A stretch of 39,503 nt of DNA from contig CP070835.1 in NCBI GenBank assembly GCA_020341775.1, positions 1,513,189-1,552,691 on the forward strand. The letters are read 5' to 3'. Under the pieces are notes generated by a model. The model made no database searches and was not told where the DNA came from. It worked only from the letters and a program-made list of their open reading frames with translations. Shown here in pieces: positions 7,351 to 15,519 of the stretch (positions within the stretch are counted from its first letter, which is position 1; each line of letters opens with the position of its first letter). The stretch is from Candidatus Bathyarchaeota archaeon. Its GTDB lineage: Archaea > Thermoproteota > Bathyarchaeia > Bathyarchaeales > SOJC01. A program made the translations under genes and the position numbers.

Positions 7351-7376
7351 ATATGTATGCGCGAGCACGCGCATGT
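7351..7376. promoter_or_regulatory. Inverted repeat and alternating tract upstream of the winged-helix gene
   Basis: ATGCGCG-AGCA-CGCGCAT at 7357-7374 is a perfect 7-base inverted repeat with a 4-base spacer, directly upstream of the regulator's start codon at 7348. The flanks are alternating purine-pyrimidine runs of 13 (7351-7363) and 12 bases (7365-7376). It could be an operator, a terminator hairpin of the gene ending at 7406, or both. Confidence 0.45.
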
Positions 7377-7405
7377 CTTGGAATATGAGGCTTTTGTGAG
7401 CTTCG

Positions 7406-7666
7406 TCAGAGGTAGGTGGCCTTACGTGCAAGCTCGATAGCCTTGTACCGCTTTTTTGTAAGCCATAGCCTGTACCTTTCTAGGGCTTTCTTCTCTTCAC
7501 GGCTCAGCACATGAACAAGGGCGTTGGGTCTGCGAGTTGAGGGAGTCAGCGGATTCAGCATCGATAGAGCCTTTGAGAATCCATCATGTCCGGCTTCGGC
7601 TCTATGTACGGTTCCGTCCTCTTCTGTTCTATACATTACTCTTTTCCGTGGATTGGTCTTTTTCAT
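7406..7666 (-). CDS. Small basic protein of unknown function
   Basis: 86 residues, strongly basic, no membrane segment. The ATG at 7666 has a clear Shine-Dalgarno (AGGGGAA, spacing about four to five), so the gene is probably real. The N-terminal half is Lys/Arg-rich (MKKTNPRKRVMYRT), the C-terminal half is a charged helix (SREEKKALERYRLWLTKKRYKAIELARKA). It could bind nucleic acid, but no family is recognised. It is divergent from the Bat-type regulator, with a 10-base palindrome between them. Confidence 0.6.
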   Translation of the reverse strand: MKKTNPRKRVMYRTEEDGTVHRAEAGHDGFSKALSMLNPLTPSTRRPNALVHVLSREEKKALERYRLWLTKKRYKAIELARKATYL

Positions 7667-7697
7667 TTGTTTCCCCTAACCATAGGGGGGAGGGAGT

Positions 7698-7707
7698 GTC
7701 ATATGAC
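7698..7707. promoter_or_regulatory. Palindrome between divergent genes
   Basis: GTCATATGAC, a perfect 10-base palindrome 50 bases upstream of the TATA box of the Bat-type regulator and 32 bases before the start of the divergent small basic protein; candidate operator. Confidence 0.3.
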
Positions 7708-7757
7708 GGTTGTGGCGGCAGGTGACCATTGTAGATACACGTCACACGACTGCTCAA

Positions 7758-7767
7758 CATATAAAAG
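7758..7767 (+). promoter_or_regulatory. TATA box for the Bat-type regulator
   Basis: CATATAAAAG centred 26 bases before the ATG at 7789, preceding a leaderless or nearly leaderless message. Confidence 0.65.
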
Positions 7768-7788
7768 GGAGAAAGAGGATTTCCAGTT

Positions 7789-8502
7789 ATGGCACTCTTT
7801 GAGATTGTGCTGAGGATTACGCATAACTCGCCTTACATTGAAATTTCTCGCAGATTTCCATCTGTCAAGATGTTTTTTTGGTGTAATGGCGAACAAGACG
7901 TCGTTGAAATAGTCATTGGTAATCCCGAAGAGTATCCACTCGTGATGAAGCAATTACCTAAAATCGGTGGAATGATTGAAGAATCAACCGATTGCACCAA
8001 AATTCACTTGATTATACAGAAATGTGCTTGCACAAGAAAGAACTCGGTGGACGTGCTCATTGGAAAACTCAATCTGCTTCACGTGTCTCCAGTCGCGTTG
8101 GAACGCGGATGGGAATACCATCGCATTGTCGCATTCAAACATGAAGATTTTGAGGAGCTTCTGCAACGATTTGAAGAAGCAGGGTGGGCGTTTGAGATTT
8201 TGCGGAAGGCTCCTTTTGACGGGTTTATTGCCAGTTCATTGGCGCTAACCGCGGATGCTTTATTCTCCGACTTGACTCAGAAACAGATAGATGCTGTATT
8301 GACAGCTCATAGACATGGTTACTACACGCGACCGAGGAGAAGCGATGTTCAAACCATCGCTGCCAAGAAACGTGTGCCGAGAACAACCTTTCAGGAACAC
8401 CTCAAGAAAGCTGAAAACAAGCTCGTTATTTCCCTTATTCCATACATGCACCTCTACAACTACACGCCAGGAAGAAGAAAGGAAACTCTCAAGATAAAGT
8501 AG
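7789..8502 (+). CDS. Bacterio-opsin activator (Bat) type HTH regulator
   Basis: 237 residues. The C-terminal 55 residues (LTQKQIDAVLTAHRHGYYTRPRRSDVQTIAAKKRVPRTTFQEHLKKAENKLV) are the HTH_10 domain first described in the bacterio-opsin activator Bat of haloarchaea: 'LT..Q...L..A...GYY..PR' and a recognition helix with 'S/T TF.EHL..AE.K'. The N-terminal 175 residues are an uncharacterised alpha/beta input region with two cysteines (KCAC at about 82-85). No PAS or GAF domain is seen. Such proteins are common archaeal activators. A link to the carotenoid genes 22 kb away is attractive, because Bat controls retinal and carotenoid genes in Halobacterium, but nothing in the sequence ties them together. 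Confidence 0.85.
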   Translation: MALFEIVLRITHNSPYIEISRRFPSVKMFFWCNGEQDVVEIVIGNPEEYPLVMKQLPKIGGMIEESTDCTKIHLIIQKCACTRKNSVDVLIGKLNLLHVSPVALERGWEYHRIVAFKHEDFEELLQRFEEAGWAFEILRKAPFDGFIASSLALTADALFSDLTQKQIDAVLTAHRHGYYTRPRRSDVQTIAAKKRVPRTTFQEHLKKAENKLVISLIPYMHLYNYTPGRRKETLKIK

Positions 8503-8542
8503 AACGGTGTATTATGGGCAGCCGAGCCTGTGGGCATGTAAA

Positions 8543-8551
8543 GCTTATATG
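8543..8551 (+). promoter_or_regulatory. TATA box before the VIT1-like gene
   Basis: GCTTATATG, followed by about 75 bases to the TTG start, so this message would carry a leader of roughly 50 bases, unlike its leaderless neighbours. Confidence 0.45.
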
Positions 8552-8624
8552 GCGCCAAGCATATTTCGACAGTGCGAAAGAGTGGCTGTGATGCGAAACA
8601 CCATCTTTTTGGCGTGGTCAGGTT

Positions 8625-9224
8625 TTGATAGAGCGGATTAAAGGTTTCTTCCATAAGATTAGAATGTATCTTCAGATTACGCAGATGAGCCCGATTGCTA
8701 GACGATACTTCGTTAAGAACGGGTTCGACGGGTCAATGACCATGCTTGGCATCATCGCAGGCTCTTGGATCGTGGCGGTGGAGGAACCTCGAATAATTGT
8801 CACCGCAGGGTTAGGCGCGTGTGTCGCCATGGGAATTTCAGGTCTTTTTGGCGCCTATATGACTGAAAGGGCGGAAAGGAAAAGACATATCAAATCCCTC
8901 GAAGCGGCTATGATTACCGACCTGCACAACTCGGTACTGAATGATGCTTCTGACTTTGTATCTGTGTATGCAGCAATCGTTGATGGAGCTTCCCCTATTG
9001 TGACAGCCATTTTTTCACTGATTCCCTTCTTCTTGACCCTGGCGGGAACTATCTCGATCTGGAGTGCCTACGTTGCATCTTTCGTCCTCTCCCTCGCAAC
9101 ATTGTTTTCTTTAGGCCTTTATCTCGGTCGGATCGCAAAGGAGAATATTCTAATTTACGGCATTCAAACGCTTGCTGCCGGAGTCATCACCGTGGCCATA
9201 GCCCTTCTTCTTGGTGGCATTTGA
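8625..9224 (+). CDS. VIT1/CCC1-family divalent metal transporter
   Basis: 199 residues with five hydrophobic segments. RRYFVKNGFDGSMTMLGIIAGSW is the family signature of VIT1/CCC1 (DUF125), the first helix carrying the conserved Asp; a cytoplasmic charged segment (MTERAERKRHIKSLEAAMITDLHNSVL) follows helix 2, as expected. Plant and yeast members carry iron or manganese into vacuoles; prokaryotic members export Fe or Mn. The start is a TTG at 8625 with a weak AGGT; an in-frame stop 36 bases upstream leaves no better choice. Substrate not determinable. Confidence 0.8.
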   Translation: MIERIKGFFHKIRMYLQITQMSPIARRYFVKNGFDGSMTMLGIIAGSWIVAVEEPRIIVTAGLGACVAMGISGLFGAYMTERAERKRHIKSLEAAMITDLHNSVLNDASDFVSVYAAIVDGASPIVTAIFSLIPFFLTLAGTISIWSAYVASFVLSLATLFSLGLYLGRIAKENILIYGIQTLAAGVITVAIALLLGGI

Positions 9225-9375
9225 TCCTCATACAACCATCAAAAAATAACACTCTTTTCCTCAGTGACACTTCAAATGCAGAGTGCTCTATCCCAATTGA
9301 ATAGTCATGCCATGGATTTAAAGGAAGATGCCCACGTGGGCGTTTCAGGATTGACAGGTACGCGCTGCATTTTTT

Positions 9376-11268
9376 CTATTCGCTTCCTTTCAGCCATTCA
9401 CGAATTCCTAAATCCTTCCCTTTGGTGGTTTGGCGATCGCTCCTTTCTCGAAGGTTGACTTCTGTTTTCCGGATCATCCGCTCCAGTAGCTTTTCTAGTT
9501 TCGTCAAATCAATCATCTCTTGTTTTGAGGGCTGCTGTTCAATGATGTTCGCCCACTGGTGCAATTTTGATTGGAGCAAATCACGCTCCTGCCCTACCGT
9601 GCGAGCCAACGCTTTCAAACCTTTCTCCTGAGCTATGCTATGGGCCACCCTCAAGAGCTTCCTTGCTCGACCTAGGTCTAGTTCTATTAGTGCGAGTTTT
9701 GATTGGAGTAAATAAGTCTCTGCTCGAAGTGAGGGAGAAGCCTGTTTCTCGGCGATTTCAAGAAGTTGGGAGGTTAAATCTTTGATTTCTTTAAATAATT
9801 CCTCGTCTCGCGTCATCTTCAGTTCAAAGAGTAACAAGTCACATAGGTGAATCATGGCAATGACTGTTAACGAGTGATCACCAACTTCTTCTCCAACCAC
9901 TTGTTCCAGGATTTCTGCGGCTTTCATCTTGCTTCGGGTTCGCTTGCTGGCTTTAAGCGAGAGGGCCATGGCAACGCGGTATCGTTGGTCAATGATCCGA
10001 TTGTCCGCTCGTTCTGTGATCTGCTCGAGCTCTTGGAGGTGTTGCTGCGCCAAGGCGTGTTCTTCCTGTTCCAGAGCGATCACCATAAGATCAAAGAGGA
10101 CAATCGCAACCAACGGGTCATTCCCTGTTTCCTTATAAATGGCTAAGCTCTGCTGGTAGCTCTCCAGTGCTTTTTTTAAGTTGCCTTTTTTCAGATAGGT
10201 CTCCCCGACGTTGGCAAGAGCCATTGCGACTGCTTGCTTGATACCCAATTCTCTGTAAATTATTAGACTTCGCTGGTAATACTCCAACGCTTGATCAAGG
10301 TCGCCTCTTAGCAGATAAATTCCGCCCAGATTGTTGACGCCAAGAGCGATGCCCTGTTTTGCACCAAGTGCCTCATTAATCGCCAAGCTCCCTTGGTAGT
10401 GCTCGACCGCTTGGTCAAGGTCGCCTCTCTTTTCGTAAACAACTCCAATGTTGACAAGGGATTGAGCGATGTCTTGTCTGCGACCGAGCCCCTCCCTGAT
10501 CGACAAACTCCGTTCGTAATACTCCAACGCTTTGTCTAGGTCGCCCTTAGATGTGAAAACAATGCCAATGTTGTTGAGTGATGTGGCAACGTTCCACTTG
10601 TTGCCTAGCTCTTCACTGATCGACAAACTCCGCTCGTAATATTCTGTGGCCTTGTCCAAGTTGCCTTTAGACACCAAAACGAGACCCAAGTTGTTAAGCG
10701 AATCGGCCATTCCCTGCTGGTTTCCCAACTTCTCTTTTATTTTCAGACTTCGTTGGTGACATTCTGATGCCCCGTCTAAGTCGCCGCTATACCAAAGAAG
10801 GGTGCCTTTCTGATGTAGTAGCTCACTTTTCGTCCAGTTGATTCGGTCGTCCAAGTTCCCCTCATGTTTAAGTTCCAATCTCGCAAGCAACTCTTCTCCT
10901 TCCTCCACCGATTGAAGGCCTTCCTTAAATTCGCCTGAACGCCAAGAAACCTCAGCTCTAATCGTCAACGCTTGGACAGCCACCAGGTGATCATCACTTC
11001 CACGAGCTGTCTGCACAGCCTCATCAACCAGCGCGAGAGCCCTTCGCAACTCGCCCAACTTGACTCTGAGCCGGCCTTCCAGCAGTCGCCACGCAAGACT
11101 GTCATCGATAGTCAATCCTCCACGCGTTGCAGCGGCCTCCACCAACTTGAGTGAGGCTCTGTACTCGCCCCTCTCCAGCAACACCTTTGCCCTGAAAAGC
11201 TCGTCACAAGTGCTTCCAGTCAATCCCCTGTCTTCCTCAGTGGTGGTCACGCAGAACCCTGCACACAC
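9376..11268 (-). CDS. Tetratricopeptide-repeat protein
   Basis: 630 residues from a GTG (an alternative GTG lies at 11250). Residues about 155-400 contain at least six 40-residue TPR_12-type units of the form SLNNLGLVLVSKGNLDKATEYYERSLSIxEELGN. The 40-residue spacing includes a conserved LGN/LGxxQ linker, as in Rapsyn/LGN and kinesin light-chain-like TPRs. N- and C-terminal regions are more diverged helical repeats, ending in a charged tail. No enzyme domain, signal or membrane segment. The role is protein-protein interaction in the cytosol. The near-identical DNA units mean the number of repeats could vary between strains. Confidence 0.9.
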   Translation of the reverse strand: MCAGFCVTTTEEDRGLTGSTCDELFRAKVLLERGEYRASLKLVEAAATRGGLTIDDSLAWRLLEGRLRVKLGELRRALALVDEAVQTARGSDDHLVAVQALTIRAEVSWRSGEFKEGLQSVEEGEELLARLELKHEGNLDDRINWTKSELLHQKGTLLWYSGDLDGASECHQRSLKIKEKLGNQQGMADSLNNLGLVLVSKGNLDKATEYYERSLSISEELGNKWNVATSLNNIGIVFTSKGDLDKALEYYERSLSIREGLGRRQDIAQSLVNIGVVYEKRGDLDQAVEHYQGSLAINEALGAKQGIALGVNNLGGIYLLRGDLDQALEYYQRSLIIYRELGIKQAVAMALANVGETYLKKGNLKKALESYQQSLAIYKETGNDPLVAIVLFDLMVIALEQEEHALAQQHLQELEQITERADNRIIDQRYRVAMALSLKASKRTRSKMKAAEILEQVVGEEVGDHSLTVIAMIHLCDLLLFELKMTRDEELFKEIKDLTSQLLEIAEKQASPSLRAETYLLQSKLALIELDLGRARKLLRVAHSIAQEKGLKALARTVGQERDLLQSKLHQWANIIEQQPSKQEMIDLTKLEKLLERMIRKTEVNLRERSDRQTTKGKDLGIREWLKGSE

Positions 11269-11453
11269 GCCCCTAGCACCTGGTCTGCGTCCAGTTCACT
11301 CTACGTTAGAATATTATATCTATCTATCGCCATTCGTATGCGCAGAAACACGCGAATTTTCTTTACCGTTCCTTGAAGGTTTTCTGCTCTGGACTAAGTA
11401 TGATATAGAAGAAGAATCTGAATTTCCAATCGTCCATGTGAATCTCAATTCCC

Positions 11454-11463
11454 ATAATATTTA
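11454..11463 (+). promoter_or_regulatory. TATA box for the PKD protein
   Basis: TAATATTTAA-type box about 51 bases before the ATG at 11510; the message would carry a short leader containing the Shine-Dalgarno GAGAGGAG. Confidence 0.5.
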
Positions 11464-11509
11464 ACTTGCAGCACTAGCTTGATAAGAAGAAGAGAGAGGA
11501 GTCGGCGCG

Positions 11510-12244
11510 ATGCGAGCCTGGGTTTTGCGTCTCATAATAGTAGCTAGTTTTCTTCTGCTTAGCACTGCGGGTGTAGCGCAAACGAGCCAGCCTCCCGTAG
11601 CGGATGCTGGTCCAGATCTCTTTGAACTCGTAGGAATCCCTGTCACCCTCGACGGCTCAAACTCAGCCGACCTTGATGGCACCATAATCAGCTTTGAATG
11701 GGACTTTGGCGACAGCAGTCCACCCTATGCTGAAACCTCAGCCAGCGCGCCAGATGGCCTGTTTGACGGTTTGACTACACATATCTATCCATTTGGAGGC
11801 TATACTGTGACGCTGACGGTTACCGATGACGATGGACTGACGGATGCTGACGCCGCAGCTGTGATGGTGGCGAACCAAGCTCCTGTAGCTGATGCTGGCG
11901 GCCCCTACAGTGGCGTAGTGGGATATCCAGTAACATTGGATGGTTCCGGCTCATACGATCCAGACAGCACCATAATCAGTTGGGAATGGGACTTGGACAA
12001 CGACGGGCAATTTGACGATGGGGCTGGTGTCACCATAGACGTTGCCTTCAACGTGGGAACTCACGTCGTTGGCATAAAAGTTACAGACGACTATGGAGAC
12101 ACAGACACGGACACGTCAATTGTAACGATAATCGAGGCTGCAGGAGTCCCCGAATCACCCTTACAACTCCCAATATTGGTGTCGATTATTGCAGCAGGCT
12201 ACTTAATCCTTCGTAGACGCGGAAAAGAGAGCGCGCGCGGATAG
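11510..12244 (+). CDS. Secreted two-PKD-domain surface protein with C-terminal anchor
   Basis: 244 residues. A signal peptide covers residues 1-24 (LRLIIVASFLLLSTAGVAQT). Two PKD domains follow at about 27-124 and 125-212; each opens with PPVADAG/APVADAG, has the WDFGD-like core (FEWDFGDSS; WEWDLDNDG) and closes with VTLTVTDDDG/VGIKVTDDYG. The C-terminus (VPESPLQLPILVSIIAAGYLILRRRGKE) is a proline-led hydrophobic helix with an arginine cluster, similar in layout to the PEF-CTERM tails processed by archaeosortases. Role: exposed adhesive or structural module. The Shine-Dalgarno GAGAGGAG fixes the start. Confidence 0.88.
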   Translation: MRAWVLRLIIVASFLLLSTAGVAQTSQPPVADAGPDLFELVGIPVTLDGSNSADLDGTIISFEWDFGDSSPPYAETSASAPDGLFDGLTTHIYPFGGYTVTLTVTDDDGLTDADAAAVMVANQAPVADAGGPYSGVVGYPVTLDGSGSYDPDSTIISWEWDLDNDGQFDDGAGVTIDVAFNVGTHVVGIKVTDDYGDTDTDTSIVTIIEAAGVPESPLQLPILVSIIAAGYLILRRRGKESARG

Positions 12245-12291
12245 AATGGTTTTTATGTGAAGAGAGAAGTGAACATGAGCGGGAATTATTC

Positions 12292-12678
12292 ATGGTTTAT
12301 TGCAGCAAATGTGGCGCTAAAAACGACGACGGAGATTCCTACTGCAGCCAATGCGGTGCAACCTTAGAGGCAGCACGAGAGAACCACCTCGAGAGACGCG
12401 CAAAAGAGTGGGGAGAAGACTTGGAAAGACGGGTAGAGAAATGGGGTGAACAATTCGGAAAGCGTGCAGAAGAAGAATGTTTCGGACTCCCACACGGCGG
12501 TGCCATCGTAGGACTAATCTTTGGGATAATACTAATAATCGTAGCGATCTCTTGGATACCTGGATTGATTCCGCCCGAAGTAAGAGAAGTGGCGGATCCA
12601 CTCTTCTGGCCAGTCATAATAATCGTCGTGGGAATATTGATGGTCGCAGGCGTCCTGTATCAATATAGTCGCCGATAA
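12292..12678 (+). CDS. Zinc-ribbon protein with hendecad helix and two membrane segments
   Basis: 128 residues. CSKCGAKNDDGDSYCSQC (residues 4-21) is a CxxC...CxxC ribbon. It is followed by three 11-residue helical units (RRAKEWGEDLE, RRVEKWGEQFG, KRAEEECFGLP) and two membrane helices (about 70-90 and 103-124). The hendecad spacing would support a coiled coil or an amphipathic helix lying on the membrane. Function unknown. It follows the PKD gene on the same strand 47 bases later and could be cotranscribed. Confidence 0.75.
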   Translation: MVYCSKCGAKNDDGDSYCSQCGATLEAARENHLERRAKEWGEDLERRVEKWGEQFGKRAEEECFGLPHGGAIVGLIFGIILIIVAISWIPGLIPPEVREVADPLFWPVIIIVVGILMVAGVLYQYSRR

Positions 12679-12753
12679 TCTGCGCCTCGTTTTCTGGAGC
12701 TTTCTCCGGAGTCTTAGCAGACACGCTCGGACGCAAGTAGAAGTTTCATTGAA

Positions 12754-13455
12754 TCAGAGGAGAATCGTTTCTGTTACGTTTTTTCTTGGGATTAAGACGG
12801 TTGTGTCCGGCAGTTTTCGCTTTACAAGCGCTTTGAAACTATTCATCTGAGCTGGGGTGCCATGCATTGCAACTGCCACGCGCGGGTTGAGGTCCAGAGT
12901 GAATCTAAAGGCACTCTCTGGAGAGCAAGAGGGGGAAGGTACGCCCGTTGGGAGAAACGCTAATTGTGCCGGGAAATCCTTAACCGAGCTGTATCCTGAG
13001 TCTCCACCATGGAAAACACCAAGTCTGCCTTTCTTAACTCTGTAGACGTTTATTGGTCGCGGGTGGACTCCGTTGATCGCTACGACCTCAAGGCCACCTA
13101 CGCTAAAAGGGCTCCTGTGTTCTGCGATCGTCAATCTGTCTAATTGCGCGCCACCTAGGTCTTCCGCTACTTGCTTTTGAGCCACGATGTGAGCAGCAGT
13201 GTCCTTTAGGATTCGCCGCGCACGAGCCCGATTATAGTGATCACCATGGTTATGCGTAAAAACTAGAAGGTCAAGCCTTTCAAAGGCGGCGATCGCACTA
13301 TTCTCTAGAAGATTCGCAACATCGAACGCCATCACTGTGTCTTCTAATCGCAGAACAATTCCCGCATACCCCAAATACACGAAAGCAACCTCTCCCGTCG
13401 CTAAGGGGCGCGAGAACAAATCTCGGATTAATTCGCAGCCTTTTTGCGCAGACAT
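12754..13455 (-). CDS. MBL-fold metal-dependent hydrolase (UlaG-like)
   Basis: 233 residues from the ATG at 13455. The metal site is THNHGDHYN (HxHxDH), with further ligands in NGVHP, FHGGDSGY and AMHGTP; the compact length and YLGYAGIVLRLEDTVMAFD opening match the Lactamase_B_3/UlaG-like group, which includes lactonases and phosphodiesterases. The substrate is unknown. A GTG 29 codons upstream (13542) would extend the frame, but a strong TATA box (13498-13505) lies inside that extension and 20 bases of leader with GTGAG precede 13455, so the shorter form is preferred. Confidence 0.8.
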   Translation of the reverse strand: MSAQKGCELIRDLFSRPLATGEVAFVYLGYAGIVLRLEDTVMAFDVANLLENSAIAAFERLDLLVFTHNHGDHYNRARARRILKDTAAHIVAQKQVAEDLGGAQLDRLTIAEHRSPFSVGGLEVVAINGVHPRPINVYRVKKGRLGVFHGGDSGYSSVKDFPAQLAFLPTGVPSPSCSPESAFRFTLDLNPRVAVAMHGTPAQMNSFKALVKRKLPDTTVLIPRKNVTETILL

Positions 13456-13494
13456 AAGATACTCACTTCGAAGTACCTTCCCACATTCAAATCT

Positions 13495-13517
13495 AAACTT
13501 ATAAACCTGCACGTGCA
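13495..13517 (-). promoter_or_regulatory. TATA box with adjoining palindrome for the MBL hydrolase
   Basis: GTTTATAAGTTT (13495-13506) on the minus strand, with the perfect palindrome TGCACGTGCA (13508-13517) immediately upstream in the BRE position, where a regulator could block or assist TFB. Confidence 0.5.
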
Positions 13518-13641
13518 GCTCTGCTTTTGATTCCGAATTCACAAATAGGAAAGAGGGCGATGGCCCGAGTCATGCATGTTCATGGCCTGTCGATGGAAAC
13601 CGTTTTGGCGCGGTTGTGCTTAAAAAGATGTGGGTAGAGAG

Positions 13642-15318
13642 CTACTTAGGCCTTGTTCTTCGCATTGCCTGCACATGAATTATTATAAGGTATATTGCGC
13701 CCACTCCCGCGATCAAAGCAAATACTAGACCCGCATACGACGGAATCGTAAGAGCTTCCTGATTTCTCTCAACTTCTGATATTTGCGTCACAATTGTGCC
13801 GATAGTGGTGTCGATCGTCGCCGTGTCTCCTTTGATTGATGTAACTTGTCCCTCCAATGTACCTAAGCTTGTTTCGATAGAGACAACATTCCCGTGGATG
13901 ATTGAAACATTTAGCAGAATGTCAGCAACATTTGCCTGCAAGAGCCCCAGTTTGGAATCGATGGTCACGGTGGATCCTTCAATCGCTACTAATTTGGCAT
14001 CGATTGAGGTCAAATTTTCTTTGATGATGCCCAGATTTGGAATAATGATTGTCGCGATCTTGTCCTTAATCTCGACTAGGAGCGCGTTCTCACCTATTGT
14101 GATGGGCGCTGAGGCCAATTCTTCTCCCGTTGTCAGTCCAGGGCCAGCTAGGCTATAGGCAACCACATTGTAGATCCCGGGTTCGCCTACGGGGACAATG
14201 AAGGAATACTCGTAGACACCATCCTCGTTGGCATACAACGCTTCAGATACGATCATCAAATCAACAATGTTAACTAACATTTGACTTTCCAGATACAGAA
14301 TCACTGGCTGCTTTGGCGGGAACCCCATACCTCTTGCGGTGACCAGTGAGTTTCCTATAGCTGTGGCGGGATCTAAAACGAGTAGAGGAGCAGGCACTAA
14401 GAAGTTAGCAGCGGCTGAGTTTCCAGTTTCATCAGTTGCGTTAACGATATATTCTCCGTCGGGCACGTCGGGGACAAAGAAAAGCTGCATAAAGGATCCG
14501 TTCAAATCGGTGGGAAAAGTTGGATACATTGTCACGTTGAATTTACCATGCCCATGCGGGTGGTGCTCGCTAAATTCAATTGACACGGAGGCGCTCGGTG
14601 CAAATCCTGTGCCATTGACTAGAACGGTGGTGGCGAGTGGACCACTGGTTGGACTTAGCATCACCTTGGGAATCACAGTATACTTAGTTGCAGCGTAGTA
14701 TACGCCATCGCTTGCGTCGATCTCGTAGGTTCCTTCAGGGATGCAAGGAATTCTAATTGTAGTCGTGAATGACCCGAAACCATCTGTTCGAGGTTGAGGC
14801 CAAGTGGGCGTAACGTCAACTCCGTTGAATGTCAATGTTACGGGCGCCTCAGAACTGAAGCCTTGACCTTGCACAGCCACCTCGTCATTACATGAACCTT
14901 TGATAGCGTCGACTGCGATGTTGCTTCGAATAGTGAATGAAGCGAAAGCATCATCCCCAGTCGTTATGTCTCGTACAAGTATCGCGTGGGATCCAGAGGG
15001 GAGGGCGGGCACTGTGACGTTAACTGCATATTCTCCCGCTTGGTCCGCAGTCGTCGTTTCCATGAAAAGGCTGAAGAAAAGGACAGACAGGTAGACTCGC
15101 ACCTCTCCGTGTGGGGTAGCATCTGCTCCAGAAACTAGTACAACGGCTCCCACAAGTCCATTGTCCGGTGAAACTGCGACCACTATTGGATTTGCGTTGA
15201 CTGGCACAATTAACCAAGCGGCTGCAAGTAGAACCCACGCAAAGATAGATACGCAAATTAGCGAGGAGGCTTTTTTCCAAGGATGTAGTTGATTGAACAT
15301 TTCTTCCGACCTTGACAT
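13642..15318 (-). CDS. Membrane-anchored TIG-like repeat protein with coiled-coil stalk
   Basis: 558 residues (ATG at 15300 is an alternative with a better upstream GGTCGG). A signal/anchor spans about 17-42. Residues 43-410 hold four or five immunoglobulin-like (IPT/TIG-type) units with the pattern 'G..V.V.G.GF....PV.L.F' and closing IPEGTYEI or VPDGEYIV phrases. Residues about 412-523 are a heptad-based coiled coil built from repeats such as IHGNVVSIETSLGTLEGQV. A single membrane helix (about 528-548) and a short basic tail end the protein. The plan is a head on a stalk outside the cell. The subtilisin gene downstream on the same strand carries the same kind of stalk and anchor. No catalytic motif. 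Confidence 0.8.
   Translation of the reverse strand: MSRSEEMFNQLHPWKKASSLICVSIFAWVLLAAAWLIVPVNANPIVVAVSPDNGLVGAVVLVSGADATPHGEVRVYLSVLFFSLFMETTTADQAGEYAVNVTVPALPSGSHAILVRDITTGDDAFASFTIRSNIAVDAIKGSCNDEVAVQGQGFSSEAPVTLTFNGVDVTPTWPQPRTDGFGSFTTTIRIPCIPEGTYEIDASDGVYYAATKYTVIPKVMLSPTSGPLATTVLVNGTGFAPSASVSIEFSEHHPHGHGKFNVTMYPTFPTDLNGSFMQLFFVPDVPDGEYIVNATDETGNSAAANFLVPAPLLVLDPATAIGNSLVTARGMGFPPKQPVILYLESQMLVNIVDLMIVSEALYANEDGVYEYSFIVPVGEPGIYNVVAYSLAGPGLTTGEELASAPITIGENALLVEIKDKIATIIIPNLGIIKENLTSIDAKLVAIEGSTVTIDSKLGLLQANVADILLNVSIIHGNVVSIETSLGTLEGQVTSIKGDTATIDTTIGTIVTQISEVERNQEALTIPSYAGLVFALIAGVGAIYLIIIHVQAMRRTRPK
13750..14085 (-). repeat. Coiled-coil stalk repeats (four units) in the TIG protein
   Basis: Units beginning IKDKIAT, IEGSTVT, IHGNVVS and IKGDTAT recur at spacings that are multiples of seven residues (28 and 21 for the last three), each with a central LG or IG. 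Related in sequence and spacing to the stalk of the protease at 16.3-16.8 kb. Confidence 0.7.
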
Positions 15319-15383
15319 TCAGAAGAATTCTAAATCTAGTTAAGAATTATGAAGGCTGAATCAGTATTCAAAACAGAGATCGC

Positions 15384-15397
15384 TGCATGCGTGCGCA
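15384..15397. repeat. Alternating purine-pyrimidine tract
   Basis: TGCATGCGTGCGCA, 14 bases of perfect alternation, upstream of the TIG protein gene and beyond the end of the DUF5752 gene. Confidence 0.6.
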
Positions 15398-15519
15398 GGC
15401 GACTGAAACTGACTGATGAAAGCAGGCGAGGCGGCCTGGAAGCGTAATTTTGCGAGGTCTAAGTTTCCAAAAGTGTTGGCGAGTCGCAGCCTCGAACAAT
15501 GATCCTGTGGGAAGCAGTC

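Noticed and set aside
9929-10146. Plus-strand frames opposite the TPR gene
   Set aside because: They are shadows of a repetitive, strongly coding minus-strand gene and show no start signals.
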